In this document: positions 36,448 through 45,904 of the stretch, piece after piece
How positions within the stretch are numbered: the stretch's first letter is position 1
How the letters are laid out: each line of letters starts with the position of its first letter
Assembly: GCF_900142065.1 (NCBI RefSeq)
Contig: NZ_FSRJ01000005.1
Coordinates: forward strand, 1-64,000
Length of the DNA: 64,000 nt
Reading direction: 5' to 3'
DNA from: Agromyces cerinus subsp. cerinus
GTDB taxonomy: Bacteria; Actinomycetota; Actinomycetes; Actinomycetales; Microbacteriaceae
The notes under the pieces: model-generated
The model's input: only the letters and a program-made list of their open reading frames with translations
What the model was told of the DNA's origin: nothing
Databases searched by the model: none
Program-made: the position numbers and the translations under genes

Positions 36448-37545
36448 TCAGATCGAGGCGAGTTCGAGGCCGTGCGCTGCGGCGACGCCCTCGTTCGTGA
36501 GCTTGCCGGCCGTGGCGTTCAGTCCCTTCGCGAGCGCGGGGTCCGCGGCGAGCGCGGCCTCCCAGCCGAGGTCGGCGATCTTCAGCGTGTACGGCAGCGT
36601 CGCGTTCGTGAGCGCAGGCGTCGACGTCGCGGGCACCGCGCCGGGCATGTTGGCGACGCAGTAGTAGATGGCGTCGTGCACGCGGAACGTCGGCTCGGCG
36701 TGGGTGGTCGGGCGCGAGCCCTCGAAGCATCCGCCCTGGTCGATCGCGATGTCGACGAGCACGGAGCCCGGCTTCATCGTCGCGACCATCGCGTCGCTGA
36801 CGACCTTCGGCGCAGCGGCGCCCGGCACGAGCACGGCGCCGACGACGAGGTCGGCGTCCTTCAGCTGGCGCGCGATCTCGTAGGGCGAGGAGGCCAGGGT
36901 GTGGATGCGGTGGTCGTAGCGCGCGTCGATCTCACGCAGCTTCGGCAGCGAGATGTCGAACACCGTGACGTCGGCGCCGAGGCCGAGCGCGGTCGCCGCG
37001 GCCTGCTCGCCGGCGACACCGCCGCCGATGACGACGACCTTGGCCGGCGAGGTGCCCGGCACGCCCGCGAGCAGCACCCCGCGGCCGCCCTTCGAGGCGA
37101 GCAGTTCGGCTGCGCCCACCTGCGGGGCGAGACGACCCGCGACCTCGCTCATCGGCGTGAGGAGCGGCAGCGAGCGGTCGGCGAGCTGCACCGTCTCATA
37201 GGCGATCGCTGTGACGCCCGAGTCGAGGATCGCGCGGGTCAGCGGCAGGTCGGCAGCGAGGTGGAGGTAGGTGAAGAGCGTGAGGTCTTCGCGGAGGAAG
37301 CCGTACTCGGCGGCGATCGGCTCCTTGACCTTCAGCACGAGGGCGGCCGACCATGCCTCGGCTGCGGTCGCGACGATCGTCGCACCCGCCTCGGCGTACT
37401 CGGTGTCGAGGTAGCCGGCCCCGTTGCCCGCGCCGGTCTGGATCGCGACGTCGTGGCCGCGGCCGACGAGTGCGTCGACGCCCGCGGGCGTCATCGCGAC
37501 GCGGAACTCGTTGTTCTTGATCTCTGCAGGCACGCCGATGCGCAT
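36448..37545 (-). CDS. ald: Alanine dehydrogenase
   Basis: A 365-residue NAD-dependent enzyme that interconverts L-alanine and pyruvate plus ammonia. It opens [20 protein letters not shown], with substrate-binding Arg15 in that stretch, Lys in VLKVKEP (about 74), His in YLHLA (about 95) and the NAD site [21 protein letters not shown] (G-x-G-x-x-G near 175). Asp in DIAIDQGG is the usual active-site residue. Length agrees with family. GGAG precedes the ATG by six bases. The divergent Lrp/AsnC gene is probably its regulator, as AldR is in mycobacteria. Confidence 0.96.
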   Translation of the reverse strand: MRIGVPAEIKNNEFRVAMTPAGVDALVGRGHDVAIQTGAGNGAGYLDTEYAEAGATIVATAAEAWSAALVLKVKEPIAAEYGFLREDLTLFTYLHLAADLPLTRAILDSGVTAIAYETVQLADRSLPLLTPMSEVAGRLAPQVGAAELLASKGGRGVLLAGVPGTSPAKVVVIGGGVAGEQAAATALGLGADVTVFDISLPKLREIDARYDHRIHTLASSPYEIARQLKDADLVVGAVLVPGAAAPKVVSDAMVATMKPGSVLVDIAIDQGGCFEGSRPTTHAEPTFRVHDAIYYCVANMPGAVPATSTPALTNATLPYTLKIADLGWEAALAADPALAKGLNATAGKLTNEGVAAAHGLELASI

Positions 37546-37689
37546 GGGTTGCTCCGTTGCTGTGGTCCGAATGTCGTAGTGACGACTGGCATTATTCTCG
37601 CCGCTTATTCGCCTGTCCGACAGATCACCCGTACAGAATTCGGTAGGATCGCGATATCCGCTTCACTCATTCGAATCAAGGATGTCTCG
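37546..37689. promoter_or_regulatory. Divergent ald/lrp control region
   Basis: This 144-base region separates alanine dehydrogenase from its likely Lrp-type regulator. For the regulator a TAGGAT -10 box is at 37644-37649, leaving a leader of about 35 bases with an AAGGA ribosome site. The inverted repeat GTCGT/ACGAC (37573-37577 and 37582-37586) and the palindrome ATTCGAAT near 37671 are candidate operator elements. No clear ald promoter is visible to me. Confidence 0.45.
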
Positions 37690-38205
37690 ATGCCCGACGC
37701 ACCGCAGATCAGCGCACCCGGCGTCGAGCCCACGCCCGTCGTGCTCGACGCGATCGATCGCCAGATCATCGCCCGGCTGCATGAGAATGCGCGCATCCCC
37801 AACGTCGACCTCGCGCGCGCCGCAGGCGTCTCGCCGTCGACCTGCCTCGCCCGTGTGCGCTCGCTCCGCGAACGCGGGGTCATCGTGCGCTACACCGCGG
37901 AGATCGATCCCGCGGCGCTCGGCTACCACCTGCAGGCGCTCGTGAGCGTGCGCATCCGGCCGGGCGCCCGCCACCTCATGGAGCAGATCTCCGACGAGCT
38001 CCGCACCCAGCCCGAGGTCGCCCAGCTCTTCTTCCTCGGCGGCTCCGAGGACTTCCTGATCCACGTGCGCGTCCGCGACAGCGACCACGTGCGGCAGTTC
38101 GTGCTGAAGAACCTCTCGGCGAACCCCGCGGTCGCCCTGACCGAGACGAACCTGGTGTTCGAGCACCACACCGCACTGTCGGCGGGGCTTCGTGCGGTGA
38201 TCTGA
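37690..38205 (+). CDS. Lrp/AsnC-family transcriptional regulator
   Basis: A 171-residue regulator. It has an N-terminal helix-turn-helix (LDAIDRQIIARLHENARI then NVDLARAAGVSPSTCLARVRSL, about residues 18-62) and a C-terminal RAM ligand-binding domain (about 85-165) with VAQLFFLGGSEDFLIHV. Divergent orientation to ald and similarity to AldR suggest it controls alanine catabolism, with alanine or another amino acid as effector. I chose the ATG at 37690, preceded by AAGGA and the TAGGAT box; the protein has about 18 residues before the HTH. Confidence 0.92.
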   Translation: MPDAPQISAPGVEPTPVVLDAIDRQIIARLHENARIPNVDLARAAGVSPSTCLARVRSLRERGVIVRYTAEIDPAALGYHLQALVSVRIRPGARHLMEQISDELRTQPEVAQLFFLGGSEDFLIHVRVRDSDHVRQFVLKNLSANPAVALTETNLVFEHHTALSAGLRAVI

Positions 38206-38297
38206 GGGTCGCCAGGGGTGGCATCCGGTTCTCTCGTTGCAGCGCGGTGATCTCAGCCGCCCGCTCTCGCCAGCGGGGACATCCCGTTCTATCGTTG
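38194..38297. repeat. Imperfect tandem duplication upstream of the ligase gene
   Basis: GCGGTGATCTGAG (38194-38206) recurs as GCGGTGATCTCAG (38243-38255), and CATCCGGTTCTCTCGTTG (38222-38239) recurs as CATCCCGTTCTATCGTTG (38280-38297). The first copy overlaps the lrp stop codon; the second contains the -10 box TATCGT (38290-38295) of the ligase gene. In the first copy the box reads TCTCGT. Confidence 0.6.
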
Positions 38298-38302
38298 TCG
38301 GC

Positions 38303-39349
38303 ATGGCGCCCAACGAGATCGTCGCCCCCATGCTCGCCAAGGCCGTGCCCGGCGTGCCCGACCCCGACTCGGTCGACGGCGGCCTCGCCTACGAGCCGAA
38401 ATGGGACGGCTTCCGCGGCATCGTCTCGTTCGACGGCGAAGACGTCGAGATCGGAAGCCGGGGGGCGAAACCGCTCACCCGCTACTTCCCCGAGCTCGTC
38501 GAGGCGTTCACGCGCCTGCTCCCGGTGCCGTGCGTGCTCGATGGCGAGATCGTCATCTCGACGGCCCGCACCGGGCAGGCCCGCCTCGACTGGGAGGCGC
38601 TCTCGCAGCGCATCCATCCGGCGGCGAGCCGGGTCGAGCTGCTCGCGCGCGAAACCCCGGCGATGTTCGTGGCGTTCGACCTGATCGAGGCCGACGACGT
38701 CTCGATGCTCGACCGGCCGTTCTCCGAGCGTCGCGCCGCGCTCGAGCGACTCGTCGGCGGGATCGGCGACCCGATCCGGCTCACCCGCATCACGACGGAT
38801 GTCGCCCTCGCCCGGCGCTGGCTCGAGGAGTTCGAGGGCGCCGGGCTCGACGGCGTCGTCGCCAAGCCCCTCGCGGCGCCCTACTCCCCCGGCAAGCGCG
38901 TGATGCTGAAGGCGAAGCACCACCGCACGGCCGACGTGGTCGCGCTCGGCTACCGCATCCACGCCTCTGGAGCGGGCGTCGGCTCGATCCTGCTCGGCCT
39001 CTACGACGACGAGGGCCGGCTCCGCAACGTCGGCGGCATGTCGGCGTTCAGCAACGCCAGGCGCCTCGAGCTCATCGACGAGCTGGCGCCCTACGTCGTG
39101 CGCGACGACGACGGTTCCGCGATCACCGGCGAGACGGAGCGCAGTCGTTTCTCCTCGGGCCGCGACGTGTCGTTCGTGCAGCTGCGTCCGGAGCTCGTCG
39201 CCGAGGTGCGCTACGACCAGCTCGAAGGCGACCGGTTCCGCCACACGGCGCAGTTCGAGCGGTGGCGGCCCGACCGCGAGCCGCGCTCGTGCACCTTCGA
39301 GCAGATCGAGCGGCCGGTCGCGTACGACCTCGACGACGTGCTCGGCTGA
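38303..39349 (+). CDS. ATP-dependent DNA ligase (LigC type)
   Basis: A 348-residue ligase. The nucleotidyl lysine is Lys33 in YEPKWDGFR, followed by motif III-like LDGEIVI, motif IV DGVVAK and motif V LKAKHHRTADVVALGY; an OB-fold makes up the last 110 residues. No polymerase or nuclease domains are fused, which with its size points to actinobacterial LigC rather than LigD. LigC functions in short-patch repair in mycobacteria. TATCGT lies seven bases before the ATG (leaderless). Confidence 0.92.
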   Translation: MAPNEIVAPMLAKAVPGVPDPDSVDGGLAYEPKWDGFRGIVSFDGEDVEIGSRGAKPLTRYFPELVEAFTRLLPVPCVLDGEIVISTARTGQARLDWEALSQRIHPAASRVELLARETPAMFVAFDLIEADDVSMLDRPFSERRAALERLVGGIGDPIRLTRITTDVALARRWLEEFEGAGLDGVVAKPLAAPYSPGKRVMLKAKHHRTADVVALGYRIHASGAGVGSILLGLYDDEGRLRNVGGMSAFSNARRLELIDELAPYVVRDDDGSAITGETERSRFSSGRDVSFVQLRPELVAEVRYDQLEGDRFRHTAQFERWRPDREPRSCTFEQIERPVAYDLDDVLG

Positions 39350-39370
39350 GGCGACCGGCGGCATCGACGC

Positions 39371-40066
39371 ATGAGCACGGCGACCGGCGGAGCGCACCGC
39401 TACGAACGCGACAGCGTCGAATTCACGCGAACGTTCGCGTTCCTCGACGCGGTGTATGCGATCGCGCTCACGCTGCTCGTCGTGAACATCGACCCTCCCG
39501 AGGCATCCGCGTGGCGCAACCTGTCGACGCTGCTCTCGAGCGGATTGGGCTGGCAGCTGCTCGGATTCGGCATCAGCTTCGCGGTGATCGCGGTGTTCTG
39601 GCGCGCGAACCACCGCATCGTCGCGCGGTTCGGCGCCATCACGCCGGCGACGATCACTGCGAACCTCGTGGCGATCGCCTTCGTCGTGCTCATCCCCTTC
39701 TCGACCCAGGGCGTCAGCGATGCCGAACTCGCCGACGAGCCGCTCACCGTGACGGTCTACGCGTTGAACATCAGCATCGCCGTGCTCGCCCAGTCGGCGG
39801 TCTTCTTCGTCGCCCGCCGCGACGGAGTGGTCCGCGACCCGCTGCCGCGGCGCGCCGACACGGTGAAGTTCATCGACACGCTCACGACGCCCGTCGTCTT
39901 CCTCGCCTCGATTCCGATCGCCTACCTCTTCGGCACCGACTGGGCTCGGTACACCTGGGCGCTCCTCATCGTCATCGGTCCGCTCGTCGGACGCTGGGCC
40001 GATCGGCGCATCGCAGCCATCCGCGCCGCAGCCGCGTCCCATCCGTCACGTCGAGACGCCGACTGA
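39371..40066 (+). CDS. TMEM175-family potassium channel
   Basis: A 231-residue membrane protein of the TMEM175 (DUF1211) family. The pore-lining signature lies in helix 1, RTFAFLDAVYAIALTLLVV (residues about 19-37); the canonical FSD is FLD here. Six hydrophobic segments are visible, matching one bacterial repeat, so a tetramer is expected. Bacterial TMEM175 proteins conduct K+ with weak selectivity. It starts 21 bases after the ligase gene with no strong ribosome site, and is probably in the same transcript. Confidence 0.85.
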   Translation: MSTATGGAHRYERDSVEFTRTFAFLDAVYAIALTLLVVNIDPPEASAWRNLSTLLSSGLGWQLLGFGISFAVIAVFWRANHRIVARFGAITPATITANLVAIAFVVLIPFSTQGVSDAELADEPLTVTVYALNISIAVLAQSAVFFVARRDGVVRDPLPRRADTVKFIDTLTTPVVFLASIPIAYLFGTDWARYTWALLIVIGPLVGRWADRRIAAIRAAAASHPSRRDAD

Positions 40067-40145
40067 GCGGCCGGGTCCCTCGTCGCGCCGAGTGCGGGGG
40101 CCCGACGTGTGCGTTCCGACCCTCGCGGGGTGCGACGATAGAAGG

Positions 40146-43100
40146 ATGCCCGTCGACACGTACCCGTTCGTGGAGGAGCTCGCGATCGCGAGGTTCGTCG
40201 GTCCGCTGAACCTGAGCCGCGGTCGCACCGCCGAACGTGCGGGCGCCGTGGTCTCCCTGAACTGGGACGCCGCCCATTTCCGGCTGAGCGCCGACGTGCA
40301 GGGCACCGCGCCCGAGCCGTACCGCTCGACCGTGAAGCTCGACCTCGGCATGCCCGGGCGGGCGACGATTCTCGCCGGAGCCTGCACCTGCCCGGTCGGG
40401 CGCAACTGCAAGCACGTCGCGGCGACACTGATCGCCTCGGCCGAACGCCACAAGCGCGAGCAGTCCGAAGCGGCCGACCTCGACGTTCGCGACGCGGCGA
40501 GCGCGGCGGCCTCGGGGTGGCGCGGAGAGCTGGCCGCGCTCGCGGGCACCGCGCACGGTTCCGACGGGCAAGCGGATGACGCGGCGGTCCGGCAGCCGCT
40601 CGCACTCCAGTTCGAACTGCGCGAGCGGGTCTCCCGCAAGGCGAGCGCACGCCAGACGGCTCGCGACGAACCCGCGTCTTCGGCGGCATCCGTCGACCGT
40701 CTCGCCGTTCGCCCGGTGACCCGCGGCACCCGCGGCGGATGGATCAAGGGCAGTCTCACCTGGCAGAACGTCGGCTTCCAGGGCCGCGCCGGCGGGTTCG
40801 ACCCGGCGCAGGCGCGATGGTTCGCCGAGTTCTCGCTGCTGAAGGGCACCAGGCACTCCGCGTTCGCCGAGTACGGCTCGGCGTGGATCTCGCTCGACGA
40901 GTACGAGAGCCGCACCCTGTGGGCGCTGCTCGACGCGGCACCGCGACTCGGCATCGCACTCGTCGGCGGCACGGCGCGCACGGTGATCGACGTCGCACGA
41001 CCCGCGGTGATCGGACTCGACGCGCGGCACGCTGCTGCCGCGCCCGGCGACGACCCGAAGTCGGAGCCCGACACGAATGCCGAACCGGACGCCGATGCCG
41101 CGGCGGGTGCCGTGCCCGGCCCCGATCCCGACCTCGTGCTCACCCCGGCGGTCACCGTCGGCGGGCGCAGCTACCCGACCGAGCTCGTGCGGCTCATCGG
41201 CGACCACGGCGTCTACGCGTTCGACTTCGCCGAAGGCACGATCACGCTCGCGCCGCTCGCCGCGCCGCTCACCGCCGCGGGCCGTGCCGCGGTGCGGCGG
41301 CGCACGCCGATCATCGTGCCCGCGGCGGAGGTCGAGACGTTCGTCGAGGAGCAGTACGCGCCGCTGGCACGGTCGCTGCGCCTCGCGAGCGGTGACGGCA
41401 GCTTCGCACTGCCCGAGTTGCCGCCCGCGACCCTCGTCGCCACGATGCACCACGAGCCGAACCACGTCGTACGGCTCGAATGGCGGTGGGAGGCCGACGG
41501 CGGTCGCCGGTTCGCGCTCGACGCCCCCGACGCCGAGTTCCACGATCCCGAACGGGAGCGGCTGGTCGCGACATCCGCTGCCGCGCTGCTCGCCGACGAC
41601 CCGGCCGGGCTGCCGGCCGTGACGCCCGGAACGGAACCGCGCCTCCGCCCCGAGGCCGAGCTGCGCGGGCTCGCGAGCGCCGAGTTCACGGCGAGGCTCG
41701 TTCCGCGGCTGCAGGAGCTCGAGCGACTGCGGATCGACGTCGTCGGCGACCCGCCCGCCTACCGCGAACTCGTCGAGGCTCCGACGCTCACCGTCACCAC
41801 CGTCGAGAGCGATCGCACCGACTGGTTCGACCTCGGCGTCGTGGTCACGGTCGAGGGCAGGAAGGTGCCGTTCGGGCCGTTGTTCAGCGCGCTCGCGAAG
41901 GGGCGGGCGAAGCTCCTCATGGTCGACGGCAGCTACCTGTCGCTGAAGCAGCCGGTGTTCGACCCGCTGCGCGAACTCATCGAGGAGGCCGGGTCGCTCC
42001 GGGAGTGGGAGGCCGGCCTCACCATCAGCCGCTACCAGACGAGCCTCTGGGCCGAGTTCGAGGACCTCGCCGACCAGTCGGAGACGGCCGTGGCGTGGCG
42101 CGACACCGTTGCGGGGCTCCGCGCGGCCGACGGCGTCGAGGAGATCGCCCCGCCCGCCGGACTCGCGATGGAGCTGCGCCCCTACCAGCTCGCCGGATTC
42201 CGCTGGCTCGCATTCCTGCACCGGCACGGGCTCGGCGGCATCCTCGCCGACGACATGGGCCTCGGCAAGACCGCGCAGACGCTCGCGCTCATCGCGCACG
42301 CCCATGAGACCGCGGCCGAGGGCGAGCGCCGCCCGTTCCTCGTGGTGGCACCGACCTCGGTCGTCTCGAACTGGGCGGCCGAGGCCACGCGCTTCGTGCC
42401 CGGCCTACGCGTCGAGACGGTCACCGCCACGCGGGCGTCCAGCGGCGCACGACTCGCGGATGTCGCGGCGCGCGCCGACATCGTCGTGACGAGCTACGCG
42501 ATCCTCCGCCTCGACGCGCCCGAGTTCGCATCACTCGAATGGGCCGGGCTCGTGCTCGACGAGGCGCAGTTCGTGAAGAACCACTCCTCGAAGGCGAATG
42601 CGGCTGCACGCGACATCCGTGCGCCGTTCCGCCTCGCCGTCACCGGCACGCCCGTCGAGAACAACCTGATGGAGCTGTGGGCGCTGCTGAAGATCGTCGC
42701 GCCCGGTCTCTTCCCCTCGGCCCGCGGCTTCGCCGAGCGCTTCGCGCGGCCGATCGAGAACGACCACAACGCCGAGCGCCTGGCGACGCTGCGACGGCGC
42801 ATCAGGCCGTTCATGCTGCGCCGTACGAAGGACGTCGTCGCCCCCGAACTGCCGCCGAAGCAGGAGCAGGTGCTGACGGTGCAGCTCGACCCCGAGCACC
42901 AACGGGTCTACGACGCGTTCCTGCAGCTCGAGCGGCAGAAGCTGCTGGGCCTCATCGACGACCTCGACCGCAATCGGTTCACGGTGTTCCGCTCGCTCAC
43001 GCTGCTCCGCATGCTGAGCCTGCATGCGGCGCTCATCGATGCCGAGCAGTACGCCGACGTGCCGTCTGCGAAGCTCGACGCCCTGTTCGACCAGCTCGAC

Positions 43101-43571
43101 GAGGTCGTCGCCGAGGGCCACCGGGCGCTCGTCTTCAGCCAGTTCACGTCGTTCCTGCAGATCGCCGCCGCCCGCCTCGAGGCGGCGGGCGTGCCGTACG
43201 CCTACCTCGACGGCGCGACGACGAAGCGGGCCGACGTCATCGCGAAGTTCCGCGAGGGCGACGCGCCCGTGTTCCTGATCAGCCTGAAGGCGGGCGGGTT
43301 CGGCCTGAACCTCACCGAGGCCGACTACGTCTTCCTGCTCGACCCGTGGTGGAACCCCGCGAGCGAGGCGCAGGCCGTCGACCGGGCGCACCGCATCGGC
43401 CAGTCGAAGTCGGTGAACGTCTACCGCATGGTCGCCGAGGGCACGATCGAGGAGAAGGTGATGGCGCTGAAGGCCCGCAAGGCGAAGCTCGTCTCATCGC
43501 TCATGGACGACGGCGAGCTCTTCAGCGAGACCTTGACGGCAGACGACATCAGGGGCCTGCTCGGCGGCTGA
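40146..43571 (+). CDS. SNF2-family helicase with SWIM zinc finger
   Basis: A 1141-residue nucleic-acid translocase. The SWIM finger is CTCPVGRNCKHVAA (about residues 80-93), followed by a long non-catalytic region with a low-complexity Asp/Ala/Pro stretch near 300. SNF2 motifs begin about residue 685: ILADDMGLGKTAQTLAL (motif I), LVLDEAQFVKN (motif II), then FSQFTSFLQ and the C-terminal QAVDRAHRIGQ (motif VI). Members remodel protein-DNA or RNA polymerase complexes; bacterial SWIM-containing forms are little studied. All catalytic motifs are intact. The gene ends just before tRNA-Arg. Confidence 0.93.
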   Translation: MPVDTYPFVEELAIARFVGPLNLSRGRTAERAGAVVSLNWDAAHFRLSADVQGTAPEPYRSTVKLDLGMPGRATILAGACTCPVGRNCKHVAATLIASAERHKREQSEAADLDVRDAASAAASGWRGELAALAGTAHGSDGQADDAAVRQPLALQFELRERVSRKASARQTARDEPASSAASVDRLAVRPVTRGTRGGWIKGSLTWQNVGFQGRAGGFDPAQARWFAEFSLLKGTRHSAFAEYGSAWISLDEYESRTLWALLDAAPRLGIALVGGTARTVIDVARPAVIGLDARHAAAAPGDDPKSEPDTNAEPDADAAAGAVPGPDPDLVLTPAVTVGGRSYPTELVRLIGDHGVYAFDFAEGTITLAPLAAPLTAAGRAAVRRRTPIIVPAAEVETFVEEQYAPLARSLRLASGDGSFALPELPPATLVATMHHEPNHVVRLEWRWEADGGRRFALDAPDAEFHDPERERLVATSAAALLADDPAGLPAVTPGTEPRLRPEAELRGLASAEFTARLVPRLQELERLRIDVVGDPPAYRELVEAPTLTVTTVESDRTDWFDLGVVVTVEGRKVPFGPLFSALAKGRAKLLMVDGSYLSLKQPVFDPLRELIEEAGSLREWEAGLTISRYQTSLWAEFEDLADQSETAVAWRDTVAGLRAADGVEEIAPPAGLAMELRPYQLAGFRWLAFLHRHGLGGILADDMGLGKTAQTLALIAHAHETAAEGERRPFLVVAPTSVVSNWAAEATRFVPGLRVETVTATRASSGARLADVAARADIVVTSYAILRLDAPEFASLEWAGLVLDEAQFVKNHSSKANAAARDIRAPFRLAVTGTPVENNLMELWALLKIVAPGLFPSARGFAERFARPIENDHNAERLATLRRRIRPFMLRRTKDVVAPELPPKQEQVLTVQLDPEHQRVYDAFLQLERQKLLGLIDDLDRNRFTVFRSLTLLRMLSLHAALIDAEQYADVPSAKLDALFDQLDEVVAEGHRALVFSQFTSFLQIAAARLEAAGVPYAYLDGATTKRADVIAKFREGDAPVFLISLKAGGFGLNLTEADYVFLLDPWWNPASEAQAVDRAHRIGQSKSVNVYRMVAEGTIEEKVMALKARKAKLVSSLMDDGELFSETLTADDIRGLLGG

Positions 43572-43581
43572 CACGCATCGG

Positions 43582-43653
43582 TGCCCCTGGAGGGACTCGA
43601 ACCCCCAACCTGCTCCTTAGGACGGAGTTGCTCTTCCATTGAGCTACAGAGGC
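43582..43653 (-). tRNA. tRNA-Arg (CCT)
   Basis: From 43653 to 43582 a 72-base cloverleaf is seen. Acceptor strands GCCTCTG and CAGGGGC pair with one G-U, then discriminator A. The D arm is GCTC...GAGC, the anticodon loop GTCCTAA gives CCT (Arg codon AGG), and the T arm GGGGGTTCGAGTCCCTC has one G-U. CCA is not encoded. It faces the SNF2 gene end-on, 10 bases away. Confidence 0.92.
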
Positions 43654-43744
43654 TGGCCGCATCAGAGTTTACCCGCCGCGCGGTAGCGTGTTCTCCGGCG
43701 CGCGAGCGCACGCGAAACGCGGCGCTGCCGCAGAACGGGGCGGC

Positions 43745-44785
43745 ATGGGCGAGTCGAAGACCACGAGGTTCTGGGTGGGCGCATCGACGCTCGGTGCGCT
43801 CGGCACGGCGGCGCGCGGCATCCGCTCGCTCGACATCGCGGCCGATGGCGGTGCAACGCTCGGCGAGCCCGTCGATGTCGGCCCGAACCCCATGTTCCTC
43901 GCGGTCTCCCCCGCGACCGGTGTGCTCGGCATCGTGCACGAGCTCGCCGACGGCCGCGTCTCGACGTGGACGTTCGAGGGCGACCGCCTCTCGCCGTTCA
44001 GCCTGCCCGGTGCGACCGGAGCCGCCGACCCCTGCCACCTCGCCTTCGACGAGGCCGGCGGCCTGTTCTTCGCGGCGAACTACTCGGGCGCGCGGCTCTC
44101 GGTGCATCACGCGGCTCCGGATGCCCCGGCCGACGTCGCGCTGAGTGCCGACTTCACCGGCACCGGTCCGAACCACGAGCGCCAGGAGTCGTCGCACCCG
44201 CACCAGGCGGTCGTCGACAGCGCGCGCGATCGGTTGCTCGTGCCCGACCTCGGCGCCGACCGGGTGCGCGTGCTCGCGCTCGACACGCTCCCCGACGCTC
44301 TCGTGCACGACGAAGCGCGCGACATCGTCGTGCATGCCGGTGCCGGCCCCCGACACCTCGTCATCGCCGGCGACCTGGCCATCACCGCGAACGAGCTCGA
44401 TCGCACGGCGAGTGTCATCGACCTCGTCGAAGGGCGCGAAGTGGCGTGGTGCTCGATCGGCGACGACGTCGAGCCGCGCGGACTCGGCTGCTCGGCGATC
44501 CGGCTGACGCGCGGGGGCATCGTGCTCGTCGGCGACCGCGACGCCGACGCGTTGCGCGCCCTCCGCTTCGATCGCGCGACGCGCACGCTCGAACTCGTGG
44601 CGACGGTCGTGACGGGTGGGCGGCATCCGCGCGACCTGGAGCTGACGCACGACGAGCGGTTCGCGCTCGTCGCCGATCAGGGCTCCGACTCCATCGCCGT
44701 GGTCGCGCTCGACGGAGTCGGCGTGCCGACGGGCGTCGTCGGGGTCGTGGAGACGCCGGCGCCGGCGTGCCTGGCTCGCGTGTAG
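43745..44785 (+). CDS. Seven-bladed lactonase-family protein
   Basis: A 346-residue beta-propeller of the 6-phosphogluconolactonase/muconate lactonizing (Pgl, YbhE) family. Blade repeats such as GPNPMFLAVSP, DPCHLAFDE, HPHQAVVDSARDRLLVPDLG, GPRHLVIA and GRHPRDLELTHDERFALVADQGSDS recur, each with the conserved Pro-x-His/Arg pattern. It may open 6-phosphogluconolactone in the pentose phosphate pathway, but many paralogues have other substrates. I chose the ATG at 43745 after a GGGGCGG site; a TAGCGT box is at 43683-43688. No signal peptide is seen. Confidence 0.88.
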   Translation: MGESKTTRFWVGASTLGALGTAARGIRSLDIAADGGATLGEPVDVGPNPMFLAVSPATGVLGIVHELADGRVSTWTFEGDRLSPFSLPGATGAADPCHLAFDEAGGLFFAANYSGARLSVHHAAPDAPADVALSADFTGTGPNHERQESSHPHQAVVDSARDRLLVPDLGADRVRVLALDTLPDALVHDEARDIVVHAGAGPRHLVIAGDLAITANELDRTASVIDLVEGREVAWCSIGDDVEPRGLGCSAIRLTRGGIVLVGDRDADALRALRFDRATRTLELVATVVTGGRHPRDLELTHDERFALVADQGSDSIAVVALDGVGVPTGVVGVVETPAPACLARV

Positions 44786-44821
44786 GTCTCGAGACCGTCG
44801 GGTTCGACGACCGCAGGTGGA

Positions 44822-45775
44822 CTATCCCGGCGGGTAGAGGTACAGCGCCTCACCGGCCGGAATGGTGCGGCGGTGGTAGGAGTGGTCGGAGTTCTGGTTG
44901 TACTCCTCGATGTTCACGCTGCCGTCGGAGTTGATCGACTGCACGTAGGCCACGTGGTTGTACGGGAACCAGGCGACCGCGCCCACGACCGGCTCGCTCG
45001 ACGTCGGCCAGCCCCGGCTCGCCCATTCGTCGGCCCACGCGTACGCGCTGCCCGAGGCGAGGTTCGCCCAGTCCCACTTCCACGGGGCGCTCGTGACGCC
45101 GGCGTCGCGGTTCAGGCGCCAGGCCACGAAGTCGACGCACTCGCGGTAGTAGTACCGCAGCGGCGACAGGCCTCCGCCGTAGTCGTCGGGCGTCTGGTCC
45201 CACCAGGGGTAGTCGTCGCCCTCGGCCTTGACCGTGTAGATCGCATAGCTGCCCGAACCGCGCGAGGCGAGGTTCGCGGCCCACGCCGCCGCGTCCTTCT
45301 CCTCCTGCTCGATGCGCGCAGCCTCGATCTCGGCCTTCGTCACGACGCTGTAGCCCTCGGTCGACAGCGGCGCGCCGCTCGCGAGCGAGGAGACCTCGAC
45401 GTCTTGCGCCTCCGCCTTCGAGAGACTGAAGGTGCCGGACGCCTCGAACGACTCGCCGCCGGGCATGAACGCGTAGGCCGGCAGCGCCACGGTGCCGACG
45501 ATCGCCGGCACGACGAGCATCGTCGCGAAGACCCGCGCCGGGCCGTTGCGACGAGTGGTCGGCTTCGGCGCCTTGGCCACTGCGGCGGCGACGTCGGCGC
45601 CACGGACGGCGGTCACCGGTGGCGCTGCGACGGATGCCGCGGCATCCGCTGCGCCCTGGGCCTGCTTGGAGCGTCGCCGAGCTGATGAGGTGCGTCGTGG
45701 GGTTCGACCTCGGTCGGCCGATCGACGTGCGGAGCGCGGGCGCTCCGATGCGTCGTTCGTCTCGTCGGCGTTCAA
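44822..45775 (-). CDS. Secreted CHAP-domain peptidoglycan hydrolase
   Basis: A 317-residue cell-wall amidase/endopeptidase. A basic N-terminus of about 80 residues leads to one membrane segment (VFATMLVVPAIVGTVALPAYAF). A linker with KAEAQDVEV and EGYSVVTKAEIEAA follows, then a CHAP domain with catalytic Cys in YRECVDFVAW (about 215) and His in YNHVAYVQSI (about 273). The linker matches that of the NlpC/P60 protein at 47963-48820. The start is TTG at 45775, supported by GGAGGTCC eight bases upstream. Its promoter and leader share elements with the other hydrolase gene. Confidence 0.9.
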   Translation of the reverse strand: MNADETNDASERPRSARRSADRGRTPRRTSSARRRSKQAQGAADAAASVAAPPVTAVRGADVAAAVAKAPKPTTRRNGPARVFATMLVVPAIVGTVALPAYAFMPGGESFEASGTFSLSKAEAQDVEVSSLASGAPLSTEGYSVVTKAEIEAARIEQEEKDAAAWAANLASRGSGSYAIYTVKAEGDDYPWWDQTPDDYGGGLSPLRYYYRECVDFVAWRLNRDAGVTSAPWKWDWANLASGSAYAWADEWASRGWPTSSEPVVGAVAWFPYNHVAYVQSINSDGSVNIEEYNQNSDHSYHRRTIPAGEALYLYPPG

Positions 45776-45780
45776 CAGTT

Positions 45781-45904
45781 GGACCTCCGGGCACCGTTCC
45801 GGGGCCGCGGTGCAGCCCGGGAGCGGAGTGGCTTCTCGGGTGTCGACGACCTCACGAGCCGCCGGACTCGTATCACCTTAGGGCACAGCTCCCGCCTTTG
45901 TCAC
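45781..45904 (-). promoter_or_regulatory. Promoter and 5' leader of the CHAP hydrolase gene
   Basis: On the minus strand GTGACA (45904-45899), an 18-base spacer and TAAGGT (45880-45875) form a promoter that overlaps the end of the DUF998 gene. The transcript would begin near ATACGAGTCCGGCGG (45873-45859). GAGAAGCCA follows at 45837-45829 and a GGAGGTCC ribosome site near the TTG start. The promoter and both leader words recur upstream of the NlpC/P60 gene. Confidence 0.6.
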
